A stretch of 64,000 nt of DNA. Source: Bacteroidota bacterium (GTDB lineage: Bacteria > Bacteroidota > Bacteroidia > UBA8524). Positions 45,545 through 53,709 of this stretch are shown piece by piece; position 1 is the stretch's first letter; each line of letters starts with the position of its first letter. The notes under the pieces are model-generated. The model saw nothing but the letters and a program-made list of their open reading frames with translations, had not been told where the DNA came from and made no database searches. The position numbers were made by a program, and so were the translations under genes. The stretch spans positions 164,775 through 228,774 of the forward strand of contig WBUH01000006.1 in assembly GCA_008933805.1 (NCBI GenBank). Reading direction: 5' to 3'.

Positions 45545-48019
45545 ATGGTGAGCTACACCGCCAAGCAAATAGAAGGTTTTTTAGGGGCAGTTGCGTTGCT
45601 GCCGCACCCTTCGGCACTGATTGAAGATATTATTACCGATACCCGCAAAATACACAATGCCCAACACAGCTTGTTTTTTGCGCTCACGGCCACCCGCGAC
45701 GGCCACAACTATATCGAGGAGGCTTACAAAGCCGGCATCCGAAACTTTGTAATATCCGAACCCTTATCGCTTTTTGAGCGATTTACCGACGCTAACTTTT
45801 TTAACGTACAAGATACGCTGGAGGCATTGCAAAGCCTTGCGGCAAAGCACCGTGCTCAATACAACACCCCCGTAATAGGGATAACGGGCAGCAACGGCAA
45901 AACCATTGTGAAAGAATGGCTGCACCACTTGCTGAAAAACACCGAAAACATTGTGCGCAGCCCCAAAAGCTACAACTCGCAAATCGGGGTACCGCTGAGC
46001 GTTTGGCAAACAGACGGTGAACACACCTTGGGAATTTTTGAAGCGGGCATTTCTGCAAAAGGGGAGATGCTGCACCTGCAAAAGATAATCAAGCCCACCG
46101 TGGGCATATTTACCAATTTAGGGGATGCCCACAACGAAGGATTTGCCGATAAACGCGAAAAAGCCGCCGAAAAGGCCTTGCTGTTTATGGATTGCGAGAA
46201 GTTGGTGTATTGCGAAGATAATTACTGGATATTAGAAGCCATTGACGAGTTGCACGCCTACAATCCTAAACTAAAGGCTGTTGCATGGTCGGTAAAAAAC
46301 AACCAATGCCCGTATTACGCTACTATCGAAACCAAAACAGGACAAACGTCCATTAACCTGCATACCTCTGCCAAAAAATATAGTTTCAGTATTCCGTTTA
46401 CGGATGCTGCTTCGGTAGAAAATACCATTCATTGTGCAGTAACGTTAAGTGCAATGGGGTACGACTTGGCGGAATACAAAGACCGCTTTGCCGACCTTGC
46501 TCCCGTTGAGATGCGCCTGCAACTGAAAAAAGGCCTGCGGAATTGCGACGTGATAAACGATGCCTACAACGCCGACCTTAACTCGCTGGGCATTGCCCTT
46601 GATTTTTTAAAGTCGCAAAAGCAGCACGAAAAAACGGTTGTAATCCTTTCAGACATTAACCAAACGGGCTTAAGCAACACTGCTCTTTACACCAAAGTGG
46701 CGGCATTGGTAAACGAAAAAACCCGCGGACAGTTTATCGGGATAGGAGGTGAAATTTCAGCACAACGGCATTTGTTTTCTGCCACGGCTGAGTTTTACGA
46801 CAATACCAAAGAGTTTTTGGGTCAGTTTAACTTTAGCTCATTAACCGATGCTACTATATTAGTAAAAGGTTCGCGCAGCTTCCGTTTTGAGAAAATTATA
46901 CAACGACTGGAAGAAAAAACCCACGAAACCGTATTAGAAATCAACCTCACCGCGCTATCCTACAACCTTGCTTTTTTCCGTAGCTTGTTAAAGCCTGATA
47001 CCAAAATAATGGCCATGGTAAAGGCGTATTCATACGGCAGCGGCAGCTACGAAACCGCCAACGTATTGCAGTTTCACGGGGCTGATTATTTTGCAGTTGC
47101 CTACGCCGACGAAGGGATAGAGTTGCGCAAAAAGGGCATATCGTTGCCCATTATGGTAATGAACCCCGGCAGCGGACAGTTTGCTGAAATGTTGGAGTAT
47201 TACCTTGAGCCTGAGATTTTCAATTTCAGCATATTGGATGAGTTTTTACGCGCGTTTGACGAAAGCGCACAAGCCGAAGCCAGCATCCACCTTGAGTTTG
47301 ATACCGGAATGCACCGCTTGGGTTTTGAAGAAGGCGACATTGACACCTTGCTGGAGATACTGAAAAATCGTCCCGAAATAAAAGTAGCGTCCGTATTTAG
47401 TCACCTTGCCGCTGCAGATGAACCGCAACACGATGCGTTTACCAACGAACAGATTCGCCGCTTTACGGCCATAAAAACCCGTTTGCAACCCCACTTGCCC
47501 CCAGAAACCCTGTTCCATATTTGCAACTCGGCGGGCATTGCCCGTTTTCCCGAAGCCCACATGGACATGGTGCGACTGGGCATTGGCTTATACGGCATTG
47601 ATGCTACGACCAACTACCAAAGCAAACTGCAAACGGCATTTAGGTTACGCACCACCATTTCACAGGTGCGGGAAATCGGGATGGATGAATCGGTGGGGTA
47701 TGCCCGCAACGGTATGCAACACGAAGCCCGCAGGATTGCCGTAGTAGCCATTGGCTATGCCGACGGTTTGCGCCGCGAACTGAGCAACGGCAAAGGACGC
47801 ATGAAAATTAACGGCCAGTGGGCACCCATTGTAGGCAATGTGTGCATGGATATGTGTATGCTGGATGTTTCTAAAATTAATTGCCACGAGGGCGACGAAG
47901 CCGTGCTGTTTGAAACCAATGCAGAAATTATTGAGTTTGCCCAACGCCTCAACACCATACCTTACGAAGTACTTACCGATATAGGCCCCCGCGTGAAACG
48001 GGTATATTGGCAGGAATAG
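45545..48019 (+). CDS. murF-alr: Bifunctional MurF ligase / alanine racemase
   Basis: 824 residues from ATG at 45545 (a TTG at 45536 lies inside the promoter box). Residues 1-~450 are UDP-MurNAc-tripeptide:D-Ala-D-Ala ligase: ATP loop GITGSNGKT near 112, then NLGDAHNEGF and NDAYNADLNSL. From ~455 the protein becomes alanine racemase: VLEINLTALSYNLAFF, PLP lysine Lys493 in MVKAYSYG, HLEFDTGMHRLGF, and GNVCMDMCMLDV. The two activities make D-Ala and attach D-Ala-D-Ala to the peptidoglycan precursor. This fusion is known in Bacteroidota. It runs divergently from the GH3/beta-lactamase fusion, another cell-wall enzyme. Confidence 0.95.
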   Translation: MVSYTAKQIEGFLGAVALLPHPSALIEDIITDTRKIHNAQHSLFFALTATRDGHNYIEEAYKAGIRNFVISEPLSLFERFTDANFFNVQDTLEALQSLAAKHRAQYNTPVIGITGSNGKTIVKEWLHHLLKNTENIVRSPKSYNSQIGVPLSVWQTDGEHTLGIFEAGISAKGEMLHLQKIIKPTVGIFTNLGDAHNEGFADKREKAAEKALLFMDCEKLVYCEDNYWILEAIDELHAYNPKLKAVAWSVKNNQCPYYATIETKTGQTSINLHTSAKKYSFSIPFTDAASVENTIHCAVTLSAMGYDLAEYKDRFADLAPVEMRLQLKKGLRNCDVINDAYNADLNSLGIALDFLKSQKQHEKTVVILSDINQTGLSNTALYTKVAALVNEKTRGQFIGIGGEISAQRHLFSATAEFYDNTKEFLGQFNFSSLTDATILVKGSRSFRFEKIIQRLEEKTHETVLEINLTALSYNLAFFRSLLKPDTKIMAMVKAYSYGSGSYETANVLQFHGADYFAVAYADEGIELRKKGISLPIMVMNPGSGQFAEMLEYYLEPEIFNFSILDEFLRAFDESAQAEASIHLEFDTGMHRLGFEEGDIDTLLEILKNRPEIKVASVFSHLAAADEPQHDAFTNEQIRRFTAIKTRLQPHLPPETLFHICNSAGIARFPEAHMDMVRLGIGLYGIDATTNYQSKLQTAFRLRTTISQVREIGMDESVGYARNGMQHEARRIAVVAIGYADGLRRELSNGKGRMKINGQWAPIVGNVCMDMCMLDVSKINCHEGDEAVLFETNAEIIEFAQRLNTIPYEVLTDIGPRVKRVYWQE

Positions 48020-48044
48020 CAACCCGTGTATCAAAATGTTAACG

Positions 48045-48106
48045 TTGCCGCAAAGGCACGAAGACACGAAGCATTTGTTTTTAGCGACTTTATGTCTTTG
48101 TGGCAA
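48045..48106. repeat. Imperfect inverted repeat TTGCCGCAAAG / CTTTGTGGCAA
   Basis: Arms at 48045-48055 and 48096-48106 with one G-T mismatch. This CAAAGNCACNAAG-type intergenic element is a common dispersed repeat. It lies 26 nt after murF-alr and could act as a weak structured 3' end. Confidence 0.5.
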
Positions 48107-48173
48107 AGAAGAACCTGATTAATCTTTACCCCAAATAATCGTGGTAAGCCACCCACCCGATACCCATAATTCT

Positions 48174-48181
48174 TATTTTTG
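48174..48181 (+). promoter_or_regulatory. -7 box TATTTTTG, 8 nt before ATG
   Basis: Exact TAnnTTTG match directly before the phosphoesterase start at 48190. Confidence 0.5.
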
Positions 48182-48189
48182 CTTTCCGT

Positions 48190-50076
48190 ATGAAAAAAGC
48201 TCTTTTCCTTTCAGCATCTCTGTTATTAGTTAGTGCCGCTGCGTTTGCGCAGGGCTATGTGCCTCGTGTACACGGCAATATATTGGCCGACGATAAAGGC
48301 CGGTTGTATATTAAAGACAGTAGTCGCCGCTACTATTTGCAAGACCCAAAGCCTACTTATACCCTTGCCCAGCTAAAAGGCAACCCCAAAGGCGATACCA
48401 AGGGCATTGCGTTTTACTTTGGCGATAACAACTTTAAAGGATTGCTATATTACGGACTGATTCCCTACGGCGACAGTAAACACCCGCAACCCGTATATTT
48501 TAAAGAAGCTGCCCCCATTACCAACGGCAGTGCATTTATAAACATTGCCGATAAACTAAAAGGCAAGTACGACATGGTGGGGTGGGAGAAGAGCGGAGCA
48601 GGTACCATCGGGTATCGCGTACTTAACGAAAAAGGCGAGATTTTATACGACGGTATCGTAGGGTTTACAGGCAAAGGCCCGTTTAAAGTAGCCCCTACCA
48701 TCATCGAAGGCCCGTTTGTGAACCTGCTTACCCACAACGGGGTTACCATATCGTTTGAAACCAACGAGGCCGTAAAAGCTACCCTAAGTGTGGGCGGTAA
48801 GGTGTTTACCGACAGCAAGGCCACCCATCACCACGAAGTAGAGATAAAAGGCCTGCAACCAGATTCTACTTACAGCTATACCGTAAGCACGGGTACTCAC
48901 CAACAAACCTATTCGTTTACTACAGCTCCCAAACCGGGCAGCCGTCAGTTTTTTACCTTTTCGTATGCCAGCGATTCACGCAACGGAAACGGCGGCGGTG
49001 AGCGTAACGTGTATGGTGCCAACTATTACATCATGAAAAAAATGATGGCACTGAACAACCACAAAGGCATTGCCTTCGCCCAGTTCTCAGGCGACTTAAT
49101 AGACGGTTATTTGGCGGATAAAGGCGAAATAAACCTGCAATATGCCAACTGGAAACGAGCCATTGAACCGTTTGCGCATTATTTTCCGGTGTATATCAGC
49201 ATGGGTAACCACGAGGCGTTATCGGCCTACTTTACCGAAGAGGGCGGCAAAACCCTTGAGATTGATAAATTTCCCTACGCTACTGAAAGTGCCGAGGCTG
49301 TGTTTGCCGATAATTTTGTAAACCCTAAAAACGGGCCTGCCAGCGAAGACGGCACAAGCTACGACCCCGACCCCAAGGCGCAGGATTTCCCCCCGTACAA
49401 CGAGAATGTATTTTACTACACTTATGACAATGTGGGCGTGGTGGTACTAAACAGCAACTACTGGTATGCCCCCAACACCGATTTTGTGAGCGTGAGCGGC
49501 GGGAACATACACGGGTATATTATGGATAAACAGTTGGAATGGCTGGACAGCACCATAAAATTGCTGGAAGAAGATAAAAACATTGACCACGTGTTTCTAA
49601 CCTTGCACACGCCCATGTTTCCCAATGGCGGCCATGTGAAGGACGATATGTGGTACAGCGGCAACAACCAGTTCCGTCCTTATGTGCGCGGGCAGGCGCT
49701 TGACAAAGGGATTATCCAACGTCGCGACCAACTGTTGCACATTATTGTGAACAAGAGTACCAAAGTGGCGGCCGTGTTAACGGGCGACGAACATAATTAC
49801 TGCACCACTGAAATTGGCCCTAATACGCCCATTTACCCCGAAGACTGGACAATGCCCCGCCAGCAGCTTACCCGCACCATTATGCAGATTAACAACGGAG
49901 CGGCAGGTGCGCCTTACTATGCCCAAGAGCAAACCCCGTGGACAAAGTTTACCGATGGTTTTACTACTCAAAACGCTGTGGTGTATTTTCACGTTGAAGG
50001 CAAAAGCATTGAAGTAGAGGTGGTGAACCCCGATACGTTGGAAGAAATAGAATCGTTTATCCTGCGTAAGCCCTAA
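48190..50076 (+). CDS. Exported metallophosphoesterase with fibronectin-III-like domain
   Basis: 628 residues. Signal peptide 1-20 (SAAAFAQ). After an N-terminal region of ~170 residues comes a fibronectin-III/purple-acid-phosphatase-like domain (~175-250, HHEVEIKGLQPDSTYSYTV). The calcineurin-like catalytic domain (~255-560) has FSYASDSRN in place of the usual first GDxH, then GDLIDGY, MGNHEAL (the GNHE block), LTLHTPMF and LTGDEHNY, which supply the two-metal site. Predicted periplasmic or secreted phosphatase or phosphodiesterase. Substrate unknown. The next gene starts 4 nt after its stop. Confidence 0.8.
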   Translation: MKKALFLSASLLLVSAAAFAQGYVPRVHGNILADDKGRLYIKDSSRRYYLQDPKPTYTLAQLKGNPKGDTKGIAFYFGDNNFKGLLYYGLIPYGDSKHPQPVYFKEAAPITNGSAFINIADKLKGKYDMVGWEKSGAGTIGYRVLNEKGEILYDGIVGFTGKGPFKVAPTIIEGPFVNLLTHNGVTISFETNEAVKATLSVGGKVFTDSKATHHHEVEIKGLQPDSTYSYTVSTGTHQQTYSFTTAPKPGSRQFFTFSYASDSRNGNGGGERNVYGANYYIMKKMMALNNHKGIAFAQFSGDLIDGYLADKGEINLQYANWKRAIEPFAHYFPVYISMGNHEALSAYFTEEGGKTLEIDKFPYATESAEAVFADNFVNPKNGPASEDGTSYDPDPKAQDFPPYNENVFYYTYDNVGVVVLNSNYWYAPNTDFVSVSGGNIHGYIMDKQLEWLDSTIKLLEEDKNIDHVFLTLHTPMFPNGGHVKDDMWYSGNNQFRPYVRGQALDKGIIQRRDQLLHIIVNKSTKVAAVLTGDEHNYCTTEIGPNTPIYPEDWTMPRQQLTRTIMQINNGAAGAPYYAQEQTPWTKFTDGFTTQNAVVYFHVEGKSIEVEVVNPDTLEEIESFILRKP

Positions 50077-50080
50077 GCCC

Positions 50081-50440
50081 ATGCCTATGCAAAGCATCGT
50101 GCAATGGGTATTGCGCATAGGGGTGTTCGGCATCTTTGCAGGGCACGGGTGGTATGTGTTCAACCTTCGTCCGCAGTGGTTTGCCTATTTACATACCGTG
50201 GGCATCAACGCACCTTACGATACCCTTGCCATGCGCTGCATCGGCATGATGGACTTGCTGATAGCCGCTATCACCCTTATAAAACCTGTGAAACAAGTGT
50301 TGTTACTGGCCGCCTGCTGGGCGTTTTTAACCGCCCTTATCCGCCCCGTATCGGGTGAAAATTGGTTGGAGTTTATAGAGCGCGCCGGAAACTGGGCCTG
50401 CCCCCTTGCCTTGTATTTTTTGATGCGGAAGAAATCCTGA
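50081..50440 (+). CDS. DoxX-like small four-helix membrane protein
   Basis: 119 residues (or 117 from ATG at 50087). Four hydrophobic segments: VLRIGVFGIFAGHGWYVF, TLAMRCIGMMDLLIAAITL, QVLLLAACWAFLTALI and a last one ending LYFLMRKKS. The GHGW in the first helix and the RxxG before the second recall DoxX-family proteins. Start chosen by its 4-nt spacing from the phosphoesterase stop, implying coupling. Function unknown. Confidence 0.6.
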   Translation: MPMQSIVQWVLRIGVFGIFAGHGWYVFNLRPQWFAYLHTVGINAPYDTLAMRCIGMMDLLIAAITLIKPVKQVLLLAACWAFLTALIRPVSGENWLEFIERAGNWACPLALYFLMRKKS

Positions 50441-50644
50441 ACGTATTTCTGTGAGCTATTTTCCACCCCCTGCCCCCGCCTGCGGGGGATATTGAACGTT
50501 GTATGGGTGTTTTGTATTTGATGAAATGTTTGAAAAGGATTATTTCCCAATGCCCTCCTCTCAGAGGATGATGTAGAAGGAGGAGTTTAATCATCTGCTC
50601 GCCCTCGGCGTTCATAACGTTTGTGCCATAGTCGGCGAAGGTAA

Positions 50645-50757
50645 CCTGAATATAAAATTCAGGTCTTTTGAGAATAACGTCCCGAATGGTTTTAAACCAT
50701 TCGGGACGAACCCCGACAATAGCGGCGGGCTTTATGCCCGTCGACACGAATGCTTAC
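50645..50757 (+). repeat. Hairpin-rich repeat, left copy
   Basis: About 113 nt with three hairpins in series: CCTGAAT / ATTCAGG; a perfect CGTCCCGAATGGTTT / AAACCATTCGGGACG palindrome (50678-50708); and CGGGC / GCCCG (ending near 50740). The sequence ends GAATGCTTAC. Its reverse complement is present at 53490-53600 with only scattered differences. Confidence 0.9.
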
Positions 50758-50874
50758 ACAAAAACACCTTCTTTAAACAATAGTACGCTCGTTCTTGCTA
50801 ACCTATCCTGCTGACGAAGGATGCATCTTCTCCTGTTTTGTTTTTGGGTTTGAGCAACACTCATTTGTTTGTAG

Positions 50875-50882
50875 TATTTTTG
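50875..50882 (+). promoter_or_regulatory. -7 box TATTTTTG with upstream TTTG
   Basis: Exact TAnnTTTG match 22 nt before the ATG at 50905. TTTG at 50849-50852 lies 22 nt upstream, an acceptable -33 element. The gene therefore has its own promoter inside the island. Confidence 0.5.
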
Positions 50883-50904
50883 ATACAACTGTCAAATTAG
50901 GAAT

Positions 50905-52938
50905 ATGTATATACAGATAAATGATAACTTTGATGAAGAGCTTAAAGATGCGGAATATTACGATGTAAATGCCGAAGAACGTTTATCAGCCTTTGGCCCC
51001 GTTAGCACAATTAACCTGTTTGTTGGGGTAAACAACTCAGGAAAGAGCAGGTTTTTGAGGACAATTTTAAAAAAAAGTAATGTCTTAATTACCAGTGAAA
51101 AAATTAACGTTAAGGATATATTTGATAAACTTGAAGAAGAAATAAGGAAAAATCAGGCAGTTTTTGGAGAGTCTTCGTTTGGAATCAAAATTAATAAAGC
51201 CCATAGCATTCCAAACTTCTTTGCTAATCCAATAACACCCCCAGAGTTTAAAAAATTAATAAATATAATCAAATCAAATATTGATATTTATGATTTAAAA
51301 AACTCTTTATCAGAGTATGTCAAGGAGATTAAAAAATTATTTTCGGAATTCCGGTTTACTGATCTTTCAGAATACATACAAGAGGTGAGTTTAGTCCTTG
51401 ATTTAATAGATGGCATCTATGATAGAAAATATGATGATTTTTTTTTGAATCAGGCACAAATGACGTCTTCTCTTGTAATCACACCATCTGTTCTTGGTAA
51501 GAACTTTTTTAAAAACCCAATAAAAGAGTTTAATATAATTTTCAAAAAACTTGAAGCTACCTCTATTATAGGAACTACTATTAAAAACCCACTATATATC
51601 CCTATTCTTAGGTCTTCCCATAGTTTATATGAGAATGAAGAATTTTCGAAAATAAAAGCGGACATATTTGAAACAAGCATTATAAATCACTATTTTCTTA
51701 ATGAGAAAAAATCTACTCAAATTGTTGTTTCATCCGGACAAAAGCTCTATGAAACAATAAGAAAACACCGCAATAGTTTTAGGGATAAAAGAATATTATT
51801 TGAAGAGTTTGAAAAATTTCTTGGCACAACATTTTTCAATACAGAAGAGTTTGAAATTATTGCCAGGGAAGACGAAAAGGACTCTGGGAGACACATAACA
51901 GTTTCAATTAAAGGAGAAGAACAGGACATCCATAATTTAGGTGATGGCATACAATCATTAATAACATTGCTATTTCCAATATACGTGGCAGAGCCGGAAA
52001 CATGGGTGTTTATTGAAGAGCCTGAAATTAACCTGCATCCGGGTATGCAGCGTATATTTTTGGAGCAGCTTACAAAAGAGCCCTTAAAATCGAAAAAACT
52101 AAAATACTTTATTACTACCCACTCTAATCACCTGCTGGATTTAAGTTTAGAAATGGGCGAAGAGACCTCCATCTTCACTTTTGATAAGAAAATTTTAGAA
52201 GGCGATAAAGCGCATTTTGAAATTAAAAATGTAAAAAGCGGGGATACCGATGTATTAAACTTATTGGGGGTTAAAAACTCTTCAGTGTTTATGGCCAATT
52301 GCACCATTTGGGTGGAAGGTATAACAGACAGGTATTATATACGGGAGTTTTTAAAAGCGTATTATAAACAGTTTGAAGAAAGTACAGTTTATAAAGAGGA
52401 CTTACATTATGCTTTTTTTGAATATGCAGGGACTAATATTGAGCATTATATTTTTGAAGAACCTGCGTTGATTAAAGAAACCCCCGCCATAAAAGCACAG
52501 TTTTTGAGTAATAAGATTTTACTTGTAGCAGATATGGATAAAGGCAAAGAAAAAAGGCATTTGAAGAGAGAGTTGGCGCAATACAAAAATTTTCAATTTG
52601 AGCTTTTATCAGTACGTGAGATTGAAAATTTGTTGAGCGAACAAAATCTATCCGAGCTGCTGCCTAAAGTATATACATACTTTAAGCATAATATTGATTT
52701 TACTAAAATCAAGTTTTCAGAATATAAAGAGAAATATTTAGCAAGGTATTTAGAAACAACGTTTGGTAATAAAGTGGTGGGTAAAGCGTTCATAGCTGAA
52801 AGCGGAACAATCAACACAAAGTATAAATTAGATTTAGCACTCGCCGCTAAAGACAATTTGACTTGGGAGAATATGAGCGAACCCGCCAAAGAACTTGCCA
52901 AAAAAATTTATAAATTTATTAAGAAAGCAAATTCATGA
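50905..52938 (+). CDS. OLD/PARIS-like AAA ATPase-TOPRIM nuclease, candidate phage-defence protein
   Basis: 677 residues. N-terminal ABC-type ATPase: Walker A FVGVNNSGKSRFL (Lys47), a long helical insertion (~95-330), signature-like NLGDGIQSL, Walker B VFIEEPEINLHPG (Glu371/Glu372) and H-loop TTHSNHLLD. C-terminal TOPRIM-like domain: first acidic motif IWVEGITDRYYI (Glu471), DxD at LVADMDKG (Asp543/Asp545), then VREIENLL (~571-577), which recalls DUF4435 of AriB. This matches single-chain overcoming-lysogenization-defect (OLD) proteins or a fused AriA-AriB arrangement. No UvrD-like helicase (GajB) is adjacent. The gene is distinctly AT-rich and uses codons unlike its neighbours, suggesting horizontal acquisition. 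It lies alone between two inverted copies of a hairpin-rich repeat. Defence function is inferred from the family. Confidence 0.8.
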   Translation: MYIQINDNFDEELKDAEYYDVNAEERLSAFGPVSTINLFVGVNNSGKSRFLRTILKKSNVLITSEKINVKDIFDKLEEEIRKNQAVFGESSFGIKINKAHSIPNFFANPITPPEFKKLINIIKSNIDIYDLKNSLSEYVKEIKKLFSEFRFTDLSEYIQEVSLVLDLIDGIYDRKYDDFFLNQAQMTSSLVITPSVLGKNFFKNPIKEFNIIFKKLEATSIIGTTIKNPLYIPILRSSHSLYENEEFSKIKADIFETSIINHYFLNEKKSTQIVVSSGQKLYETIRKHRNSFRDKRILFEEFEKFLGTTFFNTEEFEIIAREDEKDSGRHITVSIKGEEQDIHNLGDGIQSLITLLFPIYVAEPETWVFIEEPEINLHPGMQRIFLEQLTKEPLKSKKLKYFITTHSNHLLDLSLEMGEETSIFTFDKKILEGDKAHFEIKNVKSGDTDVLNLLGVKNSSVFMANCTIWVEGITDRYYIREFLKAYYKQFEESTVYKEDLHYAFFEYAGTNIEHYIFEEPALIKETPAIKAQFLSNKILLVADMDKGKEKRHLKRELAQYKNFQFELLSVREIENLLSEQNLSELLPKVYTYFKHNIDFTKIKFSEYKEKYLARYLETTFGNKVVGKAFIAESGTINTKYKLDLALAAKDNLTWENMSEPAKELAKKIYKFIKKANS

Positions 52939-52983
52939 CCCCTGCACGGATTCCCATTTTAAACGGGAATGACTGCCGCGCGC

Positions 52984-53043
52984 TCCTTTGGCATGCTCGG
53001 GACCCCTTCGACAGGCTCAGGAGTCCTTTGGCAAGTTTAGGGG
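52984..53043. repeat. Three degenerate ~20-nt REP-like units
   Basis: TCCTTTGGCATGCTCGGGA, CCCTTCGACAGGCTCAGGA and TCCTTTGGCAAGTTTAGGG follow one another directly. The middle unit is the reverse complement of the GAGCCTGTCGAA element at 57854-57870. Confidence 0.6.
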
Positions 53044-53124
53044 TTCTCACAATTATATCAAATTCCAATTACAGGATAACCGGTTCTTTGAAAGCCTGAA
53101 AGCTGTTGTAATGGCAAACCCCGC

Positions 53125-53187
53125 AAACCCTTGTGCGGTGCGTAACAAAAATAACACAATAACTGCGTAACCGCATAACACCGTAAC
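53125..53187. repeat. Inverted copy of the 40797-40860 repeat
   Basis: Reverse complement shares GTTACGGTGTTATGC, GTTATTTTTGTTACGCAC and CACAAGGGTTT with 40797-40860. Confidence 0.75.
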
Positions 53188-53194
53188 TGAGTAA

Positions 53195-53232
53195 TTGTCC
53201 CGTTTTGTCCCACCCCAACGGGACAATTTTTT
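53195..53232 (+). terminator. Intrinsic terminator, strong
   Basis: Perfect 10-bp stem TTGTCCCGTT / AACGGGACAA with a 12-nt loop, followed by TTTTTT. It lies 257 nt after the ATPase-TOPRIM stop codon, with no gene in between, so it may end that transcript. The stem-loop segment TGTCCCgttttTGTCCCACCC is echoed at 53278-53297. Confidence 0.8.
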
Positions 53233-53299
53233 CACAGATAAACAACAGAAAATCAATAGCATGGGATTGAAAATTGACTGTCCCGCGTGTCCCACCCTT

Positions 53300-53392
53300 A
53301 TGAAAACGATTATTGTGGTTGAGGATAATTCCCCTTTAACAAAACGGGATAAGAGGCAACCTTGGGCAGCAGAACAGTTGGTGAGAACGTGA
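53300..53392 (+). pseudogene. Possible response-regulator N-terminal remnant
   Basis: A 30-codon frame beginning MKTIIVVEDN, the usual start of a receiver domain, but the following residues do not continue the family and the frame stops at 53392. It may be the leftover 5' end of a lost gene, or chance. Confidence 0.25.
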
Positions 53393-53489
53393 AGGACTTA
53401 AGCCCTTTACAGCAGGGTAATTGTAAGAGTATGGGATTTCAATCCCGTGAAATGAGATGAAATTATTGTTTAAGGAAGGTGTTTGGTGG

Positions 53490-53600
53490 GTAAGCATTCG
53501 TTTCGACGGGCATAAAGCCCGCCGTTGTTGTGGGACTCGTCCCGAATGGTTTTAAACCATTCGGGACGTTATTCTCAAAAGCCCTGAATTTTATATTCGG
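53490..53600 (-). repeat. Hairpin-rich repeat, right (inverted) copy
   Basis: Reverse complement of 50645-50757: GTAAGCATTCG at its inner end, GACGGGCATAAAGCCCG, the same 31-nt palindrome at 53538-53568, then CTGAATTTTATATTCGG at its outer end. With the left copy it brackets ~2.7 kb carrying the ATPase-TOPRIM gene. Confidence 0.9.
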
Positions 53601-53709
53601 GTGGAAGGTTGGGCGCTTCTTGATGGTGATGTTGCTCGATACAAACGGATTGCTTCAAAACTCAAAAGCAGTTTTTCGCAATGACGCGGAGGCAAGAAGC
53701 AACGCCCCG

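Larger units (their letters stand above)
50441..50904. other. Gene-free stretch upstream of the ATPase-TOPRIM gene
   Basis: No convincing gene. It contains a GC-rich hairpin (CCCCCGC at 50473-50479 with GCGGGGG at 50482-50488), the left copy of the ~112-nt three-hairpin repeat, and a promoter box for the next gene. Confidence 0.7.
52939..53709. other. Gene-free repeat stretch downstream of the ATPase-TOPRIM gene
   Basis: Contains, in order: a GGATTCCC / GGGAATGAC hairpin like those in the 41-kb repeats (52950-52973), three degenerate ~20-nt REP-like units (52984-53043), an inverted copy of the 40797 repeat, an intrinsic terminator, a possible response-regulator remnant and the right copy of the hairpin-rich repeat. 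No intact gene recognised. Confidence 0.7.

Noticed and set aside
50905..52938. Gabija GajA
   Set aside because: No GajB-like UvrD helicase is next to it; neighbours are repeats and gldG, so a single-gene OLD or fused PARIS-like reading fits better.
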